DNA from: JANQRV01 sp964533785
GTDB lineage: Bacteria > Bacteroidota > Bacteroidia > Chitinophagales > Saprospiraceae
Assembly: GCA_964533785.1 (NCBI GenBank)
Contig: CAZHNG010000166.1
Location: 1 to 14,623 of the forward strand
Length of the DNA stretch: 14,623 nt
Direction: 5' to 3'
Every line of letters begins with the position of its first letter. Position 1 is the stretch's first letter. Below the pieces are notes generated by a model. It saw nothing but the letters and a program-made list of their open reading frames with translations, was not told the origin of the DNA and ran no database searches. Shown piece after piece: positions 7,453 to 14,623 of this stretch. The position numbers and the translations under genes are program-made.

Positions 7453-10400
7453 AATAAAAAGATAAATTCTTTCAGGTTAAAAATGGAATGGCAGTAGTCT
7501 TTCCAAAGCTGTGGGTTGTCCTTCATGTCTTCCAATGAGCTGCCATATTCTTCGGCGAGATCAGCCAAATAAGTTCTTGCACCTTCCATTTCCTTTGCGG
7601 AGGCTTGTCTGGCAAAGGCCGACCAATAAATATCCTGGACACGCTCTTCAAGAGTTCGTTTTTTGCCTGCCAGTATTTTTTCCGCCCAACGTTCTGCCTG
7701 CAAATGAACGAATGGATCATTCAATAAGGTCAGCGACTGGGCAGGCACATTGGTCGTATTCCTGCGACCAAAGGTAGAAAAGGGGATTGGCAGGTCGAAA
7801 ACCAATAAAAAGGGCGACAAAAAATTACGCCGAACCGCCAGGTAAATGCTTCTCCGCCCGGCACCATCCAGGGGGCCGGAGGTTCGAGGACGGCCGCGGC
7901 CGGTCATAAACTCGGTAATATGCATGGCTACGGGTTCTCCGTACATTTGCGGATCCAAACTACCGCTAACCGCCAGGATACCGTCGCGAATAGCTTCCGC
8001 TTCTAATCTGCGGACCGGGAAATGGTGCAGGTAAATATTATCAGGGTCAAGGGATTGATTGGCTTCCAGCGCTTTCGTCGATCGTTGAAAAGTCTCACTC
8101 AATACAATGTACCGGATCATTTGCTTAATGGACCAACCTTCTTCAATGAATTGCAAAGCCAGGTAATCCAATAATGCCGGATGACTAGGCAATTTGCCCT
8201 GCAGACCAAAATTGTCCACTGATTCAACAATACCTTTGCCGAACAGATGATGCCAGATCCGGTTGACCATCACCCGGGCAGTAAGGGGATTACTGGGGTC
8301 TACTACCGCTTCCGCCCAGGCCAGTCGGCCACTACCCTTTTGCGGATACTCTGCCGGACCCGCTTCTACCGCACTTAGAAACTGATGGGAAACTTTTTCC
8401 TCGCTCAACTGATTGATGCTCCCTCTCAGAAAAACGGGACTAAATACGGCATTCCCCTCAGTCAGGCCCAGGAAATGAGTGCTATCGTACAGCAAGTGCG
8501 CCATACTATCTTTTTGTGCCAACAAATTAGTCAAAGCCGGTGTGACAGGTTGGTCTTTAACCTTACTGGCAATCAATTTTAATTCTTGAGGAGTGGCTTT
8601 ATTTTGAATCCAATTGTCTAGTGCTTGTTGCCCAAGATTTTGTGTAGCGTTTGTTTGAACAACTAATTGTTGTTTCCAATCCGGCATTGCACTATCATAA
8701 GCGATAACGTATTGTACTTCAATATAGTCTGCAGGCAGGATCTCGTAGTTGTGATTATGATAACGGCCCGGCAATATTTCCACATAAGCTTTACTCCCCT
8801 TGGCTATCGAAACGTCAAGTACATATGTTTGCCACTTTTCTTCTTCTACAATACGTTCAAAACTACCGTATAATGGGTAACGGATCAACTGAAAATTATT
8901 GACAATAATACGGATACTACCGTTAAGCCCTCTAGCCCTTACGGCAATGGAGTCGTGCTCAACAATGAAATTTGGGGATCTCAAGACGCCCATCACCCCC
9001 GGACCGTAGGTACGGCTGGAGGCCATGCCATCCGTAAGATCAATAAGGCGTTCTCCTGGCAGATCAAATTGTGGCGCTCCCTGCAATGGTCGCTTCCCAA
9101 AAGCCATTCCATCAGCAAACCAGCCATTCCATTCCGTCTGACGGAAGTCTCCAATAACTTTGTAACCTGCTTCTTCTGCCGGCAACTGGTCGATAAATTG
9201 TTTTTGCTGACTGATCAATTGAGGGGAAGGCGGTTCTAATGCTGCTGCTAGTCGTTGGCCAATTTCAGTCCGGATCTGCTGATTGATGTTGCGAATGCGC
9301 TGGACTATAGCTTGCTGTTGTTGGGTTTGTCGGGCCGCTTGGGGTCCGATGCGGGCACTTTCGATCATGCCGTACATCGCATAATAATCTTTTGCACTAA
9401 CGGGATCGAATTTATGGTCGTGACAACGGGCACAAGCTACGGTCAGCGCCTGGAAAGTTTTTGAGGTGACATCGATCATGTTGTCAATGCGGTCAGCTTC
9501 TTCCTGTTTGATACTGACCGGACTGTGTTTTCCTTCTCCCAGGAAGAAGTAAGCAGTACCGATAATTGATTCGTTGAAATGCTCCTCGGGGTGATAACGT
9601 GGATCGGATAATATATCTCCCGCCAAGTGTTCCTTAACCAATTGGTCATAGGGTACGTCGGCATTGAAGGCGCGAATCAAATAATCGCGGTACTGCCAGG
9701 CACCACTGATGGGGTAATCAAATTCGTGGCCCATATGCTCTCCATAGCGTACGAGGTCCATCCAATGCCGGGCCCAACGTTCGCCGAAATGAGGAGAGGC
9801 CAGATATTTGTCGACCATCTTTTCGTAAGCATCAGCGGAAGGATCTTCCGTAAAAGCTTGAATGGCTTTGGGGGTAGGCGGAAGACCGGTCAGCAAATAA
9901 GCAATTCTTCGAATAAGTGAGGATTTGCCGGCCCGGGCGGCAGGTTGCAATTTATTGACTTTCTGCGACTTTTCTATCAGTTGGTCAATGATAGCCGAAG
10001 GGTTCGCCTTATCTGACATTTCCGGAAACCGGGGCGGTATGAAAGCCCAGTGCTTTTTCCATTCTGCGCCTTGTCGGATCCACTTTTTTATTAAAGCTAT
10101 CTCGCGTTCATTCAATTGTTTTTTCGCTTCGGGCGGTGGCATCTGGAGTGTTGGATCGGCAGAAGTAATGCGATGGATCATTTCGCTTTTACGAATCCTA
10201 CCGGGAACGACCGCAGCTTTACCACTCGCGAGTAATGCGATAGCGCCTTCTCTCGTATCTAATCGCAGATCAGCTTTACGGCTGCTGGTATCCGGCCCGT
10301 GACAAGTATAACAGTTTTGGGAAAGAATGGGACGGATGTGCTGATTAAAATCAACGACCTTCGGGATATTTAGATTTTTGCCGTCACCTGAGGTAAGATA

Positions 10401-10466
10401 CTTTACCGTAAATAGTGTTACCACCGTCAGTACTACTATCCCCAGCCATTTTTTTCTGATTGTCAT
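7449..10466 (-). CDS. PSD1 domain protein with cytochrome-c-like PSCyt1, DUF1549 and DUF1553 domains
   Basis: This 1005-residue exported protein has an N-terminal membrane anchor or signal (about 7-22). The first domain is a planctomycete-type cytochrome C module with NCYTCHGPD (heme motif C52-x-x-C55-H56) and a likely axial Met at M109 in QMPPP. DUF1549 (PSCyt2) covers about 155-372, with LLTGLPPTP at 191-199, HFGERWARHWMDLVRYG at 226-242 and a second CxxCH, C345-A-R-C348-H349. Residues 430-600 form a beta-rich insert. DUF1553 (PSD1) covers about 712-965, with VNRIWHHLFGKGIV at 734-747. The architecture and length are those of the family. These proteins are usually found with sulfatases and glycan degradation genes or, as here, with DUF1501; their reaction is unknown. 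It is first gene of a two-gene operon. Covalent heme attachment is predicted, not shown. Confidence 0.95.
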   Translation of the reverse strand: MTIRKKWLGIVVLTVVTLFTVKYLTSGDGKNLNIPKVVDFNQHIRPILSQNCYTCHGPDTSSRKADLRLDTREGAIALLASGKAAVVPGRIRKSEMIHRITSADPTLQMPPPEAKKQLNEREIALIKKWIRQGAEWKKHWAFIPPRFPEMSDKANPSAIIDQLIEKSQKVNKLQPAARAGKSSLIRRIAYLLTGLPPTPKAIQAFTEDPSADAYEKMVDKYLASPHFGERWARHWMDLVRYGEHMGHEFDYPISGAWQYRDYLIRAFNADVPYDQLVKEHLAGDILSDPRYHPEEHFNESIIGTAYFFLGEGKHSPVSIKQEEADRIDNMIDVTSKTFQALTVACARCHDHKFDPVSAKDYYAMYGMIESARIGPQAARQTQQQQAIVQRIRNINQQIRTEIGQRLAAALEPPSPQLISQQKQFIDQLPAEEAGYKVIGDFRQTEWNGWFADGMAFGKRPLQGAPQFDLPGERLIDLTDGMASSRTYGPGVMGVLRSPNFIVEHDSIAVRARGLNGSIRIIVNNFQLIRYPLYGSFERIVEEEKWQTYVLDVSIAKGSKAYVEILPGRYHNHNYEILPADYIEVQYVIAYDSAMPDWKQQLVVQTNATQNLGQQALDNWIQNKATPQELKLIASKVKDQPVTPALTNLLAQKDSMAHLLYDSTHFLGLTEGNAVFSPVFLRGSINQLSEEKVSHQFLSAVEAGPAEYPQKGSGRLAWAEAVVDPSNPLTARVMVNRIWHHLFGKGIVESVDNFGLQGKLPSHPALLDYLALQFIEEGWSIKQMIRYIVLSETFQRSTKALEANQSLDPDNIYLHHFPVRRLEAEAIRDGILAVSGSLDPQMYGEPVAMHITEFMTGRGRPRTSGPLDGAGRRSIYLAVRRNFLSPFLLVFDLPIPFSTFGRRNTTNVPAQSLTLLNDPFVHLQAERWAEKILAGKKRTLEERVQDIYWSAFARQASAKEMEGARTYLADLAEEYGSSLEDMKDNPQLWKDYCHSIFNLKEFIFLL

Positions 10467-10492
10467 TATGAGAGTGGATTGAAAATTTCAAC

Positions 10493-10512
10493 AAACCAAT
10501 TTCTTTTGGTTT
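10493..10512. promoter_or_regulatory. Inverted repeat in the leader of the PSD1 operon
   Basis: AAACCAA (10493-10499) and TTGGTTT (10506-10512) give a 7-bp stem with a 6-base centre, 26 bp before the PSD1 start codon. The 140-bp divergent spacer also holds the palindromic TAAATTTA (10549-10556), which resembles a -7 box on either strand, although no -33 TTTG stands at the normal spacing. Operator or leader-hairpin function is possible but unproven. Confidence 0.25.
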
Positions 10513-10606
10513 ATTCGCCTTTTACCAAAGCATTCACAATGAAGATAATAAATTTACGATCGATTAGGCGTAGACAGCAGACAAAAAATAATAATAGTTT
10601 AAACAA

Positions 10607-10951
10607 ATGAAAAATTGTCCCCGTTGTGGATCATCCTTTGAATGCCGACCAGAAAATATTGACCAGTGTCAGTGCCGGGAAGTGCAGCTTAGTGCCCCTA
10701 CCCTAGCCTATCTAGCCCAAACGGAATACGATTGTTTGTGTAAAAAGTGTTTGGAAGAACTCAACCGACTGGTGGCACTGGCGCAGCGTCATCAGTTTCC
10801 CAAACCGGGTGAGCCAATGGTGGAAGGTTTGCACTATTATACCGAGAACGGCATGTGGGTATTTACTGAGTTTTATCATTTAATGAGAGGATATTGCTGT
10901 AAGAGTGGGTGCCGGCATTGTGCGTATGGGTACGGCATGAAAGATAATTGA
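10607..10951 (+). CDS. Small cysteine-rich protein: CWC domain fused to DUF5522
   Basis: This 114-residue protein has 12 cysteines. The N-terminal part matches the cysteine-rich CWC family: KNCPRCGSSFEC (2-13, C4, C7, C13), then CQC (C21, C23) and a CLCKKC cluster (C43, C45, C48). The C-terminal part matches DUF5522: LHYYTENGMWVFTEFYHLMRG (75-95), then YCC (C97, C98), SGCRHC (C102, C105) and AYGYG. The cysteine spacing suggests two metal-binding (zinc or Fe-S) modules, but the metal is not known. There is no signal peptide, so it is cytoplasmic. In Bacteroidota these two domains also occur as neighbouring genes; here they lie in one polypeptide. It is divergent from the PSD1 operon and has no clear functional link to it. 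Confidence 0.85.
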   Translation: MKNCPRCGSSFECRPENIDQCQCREVQLSAPTLAYLAQTEYDCLCKKCLEELNRLVALAQRHQFPKPGEPMVEGLHYYTENGMWVFTEFYHLMRGYCCKSGCRHCAYGYGMKDN

Positions 10952-11112
10952 TACAACAATCACTATATAATCCAAGTCGTGTTCATTCAATATTGATTTT
11001 CGATACCATTCTGATAATCCGCGACAAAGACAAGAGCATTCGTATTTTCCCCGGAACTTACCAGCGCTACTTTTTGTTTAAAAAATAAAACATACCAAAT
11101 AAAATTATAATT

Positions 11113-11658
11113 ATGAAGTGGAGAATTGTGATGATTTTAGCAACTGTAATGCTGTGGGGAAGCTCAGTGATGGGAAAAACATCAAGTGAAATGCCGGTAA
11201 GGTCTGAAGTAGATAGTTTGTCGCGCTGGATATTACAGCCATTAAGTTCTGATGGGATGGATCAAAATAAACCGATCGTTCCTCTAACCCAGCGCAACCC
11301 ATTACGTCATTCGGGCAATATCATTGACCATCACGTGATGACGCCTGCTTTTCAGAATATTTTTGAGATGATCCAGGGTCGGGTGCCCGGTGTCCAGGTA
11401 TACGGTGGTTTTATGAACTACCAGATCCGGATCAGGGGATCAATGCGTCCGCCTTTAGTGGTGATAGACGGTTTGCGTCTTTTCAATTATGATGATCATA
11501 GTCTCAATAATATGTTACTTTCCATACCACCGGCTGATGTGGATTACATCGAGGTAATAAAGAATATTGGTCAAACGACGCTGTATGGTCCGGGTGCCGG
11601 TAATGGGGTGATCGTGGTGCATACAAAGCGGGGGGAAATGGTGGAGGAATCTCGTTAA
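11113..11658 (+). CDS. Exported TonB-receptor plug-domain protein without a beta-barrel
   Basis: This 181-residue protein has a signal peptide (about 1-20, no lipobox) and a short linker. Residues about 78-174 are a SusC-type plug: NIFEMIQGRVPGVQVYG (82-98), YQIRIRGS (103-110), PPLVVIDGL (113-121), IPPADVDYIEVIKN (138-151), LYGPGAGNGVIVVHTKRG (157-174). In a SusC transporter this plug closes a 22-strand outer-membrane barrel and is followed by 700 or more residues; here the frame stops directly after 'HTKRGEMVEESR'. There is no N-terminal carboxypeptidase-like domain and no TonB box. The next bases carry no barrel coding in any frame I could read, so this seems a genuine stand-alone plug and not the front of a frameshifted receptor. 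It may be a periplasmic or peptidoglycan-side binding protein; the function is unknown. Confidence 0.8.
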   Translation: MKWRIVMILATVMLWGSSVMGKTSSEMPVRSEVDSLSRWILQPLSSDGMDQNKPIVPLTQRNPLRHSGNIIDHHVMTPAFQNIFEMIQGRVPGVQVYGGFMNYQIRIRGSMRPPLVVIDGLRLFNYDDHSLNNMLLSIPPADVDYIEVIKNIGQTTLYGPGAGNGVIVVHTKRGEMVEESR

Positions 11659-11950
11659 AGGAAACCCTTGTCAGTTGTCGTCCTTTTCCCCTGCAAATGG
11701 ACGAGAGCTTTTTATCCGAATAGGCTAAAAATGGGTTTTGTTTAGGTTTTGGGAAGTTCAAATATTCGTGGAGGTTTGGGGAAACCTACCAATTTTCCAA
11801 CCATTTCCTAATTTCCAAAACCCTACTCAAAAGTATTCTGATATTACCCCTGACTGTGGGGGCAACTTTCACGGTGTTTGCGGCAGTTTTTAATGGTAAT
11901 CTGTAACTAGCAAAAATAACATATTTTATCTACACTCATAATGATTAGAT
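11659..11950. other. Spacer between plug gene and T9SS gene (292 bp) with inverted repeats and an open frame
   Basis: Besides the candidate terminator, it holds the hairpin AGGTTT-GGGG-AAACCT (11772-11787), enclosed by an outer pair GGTTTTGG (11745-11752) and CCAAAACC (11815-11822). A plus-strand frame is open from 11724 (after TAG) to TAA at 11904-11906 and reads like a small membrane peptide, but has no ATG, GTG or TTG near its beginning. No recognised gene lies here. Confidence 0.4.
11678..11713 (+). terminator. Possible weak terminator after the plug gene
   Basis: TCGTCC (11678-11683) pairs with GGACGA (11699-11704) across a 15-base loop, and GAGC followed by five T residues comes next. 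It begins 20 bp after the plug gene's stop. The stem is short and the loop long, so it is only a candidate Rho-independent terminator. Confidence 0.3.
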
Positions 11951-14443
11951 TTAATCGACTACTATAACTTTTTGTGTGAATATCTTGTTTCGGCCATTCA
12001 TACTTAACTCGGCATAACACCAGTAAGTGCCACTTTGTCTCGGCTCCCAAATTGCTTTTACTGCTCCAATCTTGGTATTTTCAATTTGAAAACAAAGCCT
12101 GCCCAACATATCAGTTATGACCATTTTTTCAATAAATATTTCTGCCCCTGATTTTGATTGTAATTGATAATTTGCAGTCCCTGTCTTTATTATATTACTT
12201 GCCCATATAACCGGCTCTTTTTCGACTAAATCAGTCGATGTAGTAAAATCAATATTCACCTGATAGGTACTATCGCAACCGGCATTAGTCCTATAAGGTA
12301 TCCTATATCTTCCTGCTTCATTGAATGTTTGTCCGGCAATTCTTATGGTATCACCTTGTTGAATTAAGGTATCAATTTCAATAAAGTAACTGGGAGATAC
12401 CATTAGATTCAGAGAGATAGTACTATCACAACCTATTGCATTCTGGAAGGTCTTAGTGTACACCCCCGTTTCACTGAGTTGTTGACCATAAAAATCAATG
12501 ATATTTCCTTCGCAAATATTGACAGATCGATTGTTAATTTCCGGTTCCTGAACAAGTATCCGCAGGCAATGAGTCGAATCACACTCAAGTGCTCGCCTGA
12601 AATCAGTGCAGATTAAAGTATCCTTGTGTACGGTGAAAGTTTGTTCATCCCAGGTAAAATGATCTCCTGAACAAACGGAAATTTGTTGCTCTATCTCGAC
12701 TCGCTCTTGTCCTGCTCTCAATAATAATTGATATTCATAAGGACATTGTTCTGGGCCATTACTTTGTAAAACCAATAAATGCCGCTTTTCAGTATCTTCA
12801 AATGTAAATACCTGACGAGGCCCCTGACGACTATCCGACCAGAGGTAGAAATAATCACCTACACCTTCTGCAATATCCCATACGAGAGAATCGCCGGGAC
12901 AGATCGTTATCAATTTTTGCAATTCCGAATCGCCATCGACACTAATCGGCGGGCCTTCGATCAAGTTTACCGTAACTTTAGCAGTATCAGGGCGACATCC
13001 TCCTTCTTCTGCGATATATGAATAAACGCCAGGCGTATCTACAGCAGGAATAAAAAAACCTCTTTCTCCTTCACGTAGTTCAGGATACCATCGTCCTCCT
13101 TGGCGTGCGCCCTCCAAAAAATCAAATAATGCATGCTGTCTATTCCCATCACAAATATCAGCAATAACATCCGGTCCAGCAGTTAGCGGCACGTCGACTT
13201 GAACGGGTATGAAACTGCGTGCGATGTCCGAGGCTTGCCCCTGAGCAAATAGCTGGGTATGAATTTCTCGTTGCCCGCTTGTCGGTAAATCGGCAGTGAT
13301 TTCAAACCAAACCTGTCCTAAGAAATCTTCCACGTCTCTATCCGTAGCTTGTCCTTTATTAACGGCTACCAATCTGGCCGTACCTTGCCCTTTAATGTCA
13401 AAATCAGGATGGACTTCCGCAAAAATCACTTCTTCTCCTGGCGCAAGAATACCCTCAGCCACTTGGATACTAACGGAATCAATAGCTCCTAACTGTGAAC
13501 GCACCCATATGTCAGCATCTCCTATAGGAAACTTGACCGTACATAGAGAGTCGATAATAAAATGGTCGATCAGACGACCCCGACTGTTGTCCAGATCCAA
13601 ATCTAAACGCAAATCAAAATTATTGCGGAATTCGTCCTCACTGGTCATTCCTAAAATAACTTCTCTATCATTCCCTCGTAGATATTCTAAAGGAATATTG
13701 AATGCACAAAGAGTTTCTAAAGTGCTTGAATCTAAATTAATAGCATCTATGTAAGTTCTTCTATTACCATTATACCGACAAGTTGTGGAGGCAATTAATT
13801 TTTTCTCCCGAGCCATATTATCCCAGAAAACAGTCATAGCGCTTAGACATATGGTGTCTGAATTTGCTTCAAAAACCACAATGCTATTGGCGGCATTTGT
13901 AGTATCAATTTCGTATATATTTCTTCTTGGATCTGCACTAAAAATACCAACTGTCCCACCATATAGCTTATCATTAAAAAATACTAAATCTCCATCTAAA
14001 TTATCATTACTATATAAATCCCCTCGACCTGTTAAAATATTTGCTTGAGGATCGTAGGACTGAATTGTAGCACTTCCAAAATAAAAAATGCCTTTGTTGT
14101 CAACAACCAAAGAAGTTACATTAACATCAAGAGTATTATCTTTTGTCAATGTTAAAATAGTATCAACATGCATTCTGTTGACAATATCAATTTCTATTAA
14201 ATAAGACTCTTTTAGCTGGGAAGATCCTGTAAATCCATACAATCGACCATCAGGAGAAATGGCAATGTCTGAATACTGAGCAGGAAACTTAATTGTCAAT
14301 AAAGCTTCGCCCAATTGCGTTACCTCGCAAGGTACCATATCCACTTTACCAATAAAATTTCCAGTATCGTTGTAATATATTTGAGCTTTTGAACAAAGAA
14401 TAATAAAGCTGAAAAAGCACAAGAGAAGAATTCTTTTTTTCAT
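11951..14443 (-). CDS. Large secreted T9SS cargo protein with propeller-like N-terminus, CDST repeats and C-terminal sorting domain
   Basis: This 830-residue protein has a signal peptide (1-20, ending CSKAQ). Residues about 30-270 read as propeller-like blades, for example DIAISPDGRLYGFTG (59-73) and LVVDNKGIFYFGSA (112-125). Residues 424-495 form a Saprospiraceae-type domain around ICDG...PGVYSYI. Three related repeats follow, each closing in a CDST-like motif: ECDSTHCL (620-627), GCDSTISL (671-678) and GCDSTYQV (723-730). The last ~80 residues (about 750-830) form a type A T9SS sorting domain: ITDMLGRLCF, SGTYWCYAEL, KIFTQKVIVV. It should cross the outer membrane and be anchored or released there. 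An ATG at 14509 is in frame, but the 22 extra codons would run through a terminator hairpin, so the start at 14443, which gives a normal leader, is preferred. Its ligand or role is unknown. Confidence 0.87.
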   Translation of the reverse strand: MKKRILLLCFFSFIILCSKAQIYYNDTGNFIGKVDMVPCEVTQLGEALLTIKFPAQYSDIAISPDGRLYGFTGSSQLKESYLIEIDIVNRMHVDTILTLTKDNTLDVNVTSLVVDNKGIFYFGSATIQSYDPQANILTGRGDLYSNDNLDGDLVFFNDKLYGGTVGIFSADPRRNIYEIDTTNAANSIVVFEANSDTICLSAMTVFWDNMAREKKLIASTTCRYNGNRRTYIDAINLDSSTLETLCAFNIPLEYLRGNDREVILGMTSEDEFRNNFDLRLDLDLDNSRGRLIDHFIIDSLCTVKFPIGDADIWVRSQLGAIDSVSIQVAEGILAPGEEVIFAEVHPDFDIKGQGTARLVAVNKGQATDRDVEDFLGQVWFEITADLPTSGQREIHTQLFAQGQASDIARSFIPVQVDVPLTAGPDVIADICDGNRQHALFDFLEGARQGGRWYPELREGERGFFIPAVDTPGVYSYIAEEGGCRPDTAKVTVNLIEGPPISVDGDSELQKLITICPGDSLVWDIAEGVGDYFYLWSDSRQGPRQVFTFEDTEKRHLLVLQSNGPEQCPYEYQLLLRAGQERVEIEQQISVCSGDHFTWDEQTFTVHKDTLICTDFRRALECDSTHCLRILVQEPEINNRSVNICEGNIIDFYGQQLSETGVYTKTFQNAIGCDSTISLNLMVSPSYFIEIDTLIQQGDTIRIAGQTFNEAGRYRIPYRTNAGCDSTYQVNIDFTTSTDLVEKEPVIWASNIIKTGTANYQLQSKSGAEIFIEKMVITDMLGRLCFQIENTKIGAVKAIWEPRQSGTYWCYAELSMNGRNKIFTQKVIVVD

Positions 14444-14463
14444 GGAGATTATGATTAAAATGC

Positions 14464-14500
14464 AAAAAAGCCAGGCTAGGCAATTTGAATTGCCTGGCTT
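14464..14500 (-). terminator. Rho-independent terminator of the upstream minus-strand gene
   Basis: Read on the minus strand, AAGCCAGGCAATT (14500-14488) pairs with the later AATTGCC (14485-14479) and TGGCTT (14473-14468), with a 5-base bulge; alternatively AAGCCAGGC/GCCTGGCTT form a perfect 9-bp stem. It is followed directly by six T residues (14469-14464 on the minus strand). It ends the gene entering from the right and lies 20 bp before the T9SS gene's start, so that gene should have its own promoter or rely on read-through. Confidence 0.85.
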
Positions 14501-14523
14501 GACTTTCATTGAAATAAAGATAC

Positions 14524-14623
14524 TTAATTTGATTTTACAATTAAACCTGAAACAGTTTCATTATCTTCAAAGATAGGGTGTTCAATCTGTTGGTTTCAAC
14601 ACACCAGCACTTTTAGCGGCAAG
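14524..14623 (-). CDS. C-terminal tail of a gene cut by the window edge; frame unresolved
   Basis: Only 100 bp are present. From the right edge one frame reads LAAKSAGVLKPTD and stops at TGA (14582-14584). The neighbouring frame (+1) then reads EHPIFEDNETVSGLIVKSN from the same point and stops at TAA (14524-14526), 23 bp before the terminator. Both parts look protein-like, and dropping one T in 'GATTGAA' would join them. So the true end may be at 14524 with an indel (real or sequencing), or at 14582 with a chance open frame after it. The gene cannot be identified from this tail. Confidence 0.4.

Noticed and set aside
9925..10302. 125-codon plus-strand open frame inside the PSD1 gene.
   Set aside because: It is the opposite-strand shadow of a well-conserved heme and DUF1549 region and has no protein-like features of its own.
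10607..11658. A mobile element or defence island formed by the small genes in the right half.
   Set aside because: No transposase, integrase, terminal repeats or defence domain was seen; the genes are ordinary Bacteroidota families.
11504..11761. 85-codon minus-strand frame overlapping the end of the plug gene.
   Set aside because: It overlaps the conserved plug domain on the other strand and shows no motif.
13296..13754. 152-codon plus-strand open frame inside the T9SS gene.
   Set aside because: Antisense shadow, with serine- and isoleucine-rich composition typical of a false frame.
14444..14509. N-terminal extension of the T9SS protein from ATG at 14509.
   Set aside because: The added residues are a translation of the terminator hairpin, and the signal peptide begins at the inner Met.

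Overview
The window looks like a piece of a Bacteroidota chromosome, most likely Saprospiraceae/Lewinella-like. The signs are a large secreted protein ending in a type IX secretion (T9SS) sorting domain with Saprospiraceae-style 'CDST' repeats, a SusC-type TonB plug, a CWC/DUF5522 cysteine-rich protein typical of this phylum, A/T-rich start regions without a clear Shine-Dalgarno, and an exported PSD1/DUF1501 pair of the kind shared by Planctomycetes and Bacteroidota. No rRNA, tRNA, CRISPR array, transposase or integrase was recognised.

Layout from left to right. (1) 243-1784 (+) is a secreted serine beta-lactamase-like hydrolase; it converges on 1811-2755 (-), a secreted alpha/beta-hydrolase esterase. 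(2) A 191-bp divergent spacer leads to 2947-4023 (+), a class III CoA-transferase, which converges on 4060-5235 (-), an exported protein of unknown function. (3) 5350-5814 (-) is a very short MBOAT-like membrane protein. (4) 6010-10466 (-) is a two-gene operon with a 4-bp ATGA overlap: a 1005-residue PSD1 (DUF1549/DUF1553) protein with cytochrome-like CxxCH motifs, followed by a DUF1501 protein with a Tat-like leader. (5) 10607-10951 (+) is a small 12-cysteine CWC+DUF5522 protein and 11113-11658 (+) is a TonB plug domain with no barrel. (6) 11951-14443 (-) is an 830-residue T9SS cargo protein. It sits behind a strong Rho-independent terminator that ends a further minus-strand gene, of which only the tail is inside the right edge.

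Most genes are metabolic or cell-surface accessory functions with exported products: a hydrolase, an esterase, a PSD1/DUF1501 pair, a plug protein and a T9SS cargo. Apart from the PSD1/DUF1501 operon they do not form one obvious pathway; the alternating strands suggest a set of independent transcription units. I do not see a convincing new defence or mobile system. The items most worth a second look are the minimal MBOAT-like protein, the barrel-less plug, the CWC-DUF5522 fusion, the frame break at the right edge, and two gene-like open frames without start codons in the spacers flanking the plug gene.

No stretch over 300 bp lacks a gene. The longest gaps are 1-242, 2756-2946, 5815-6009, 10952-11112 and 11659-11950; what they hold is listed below.
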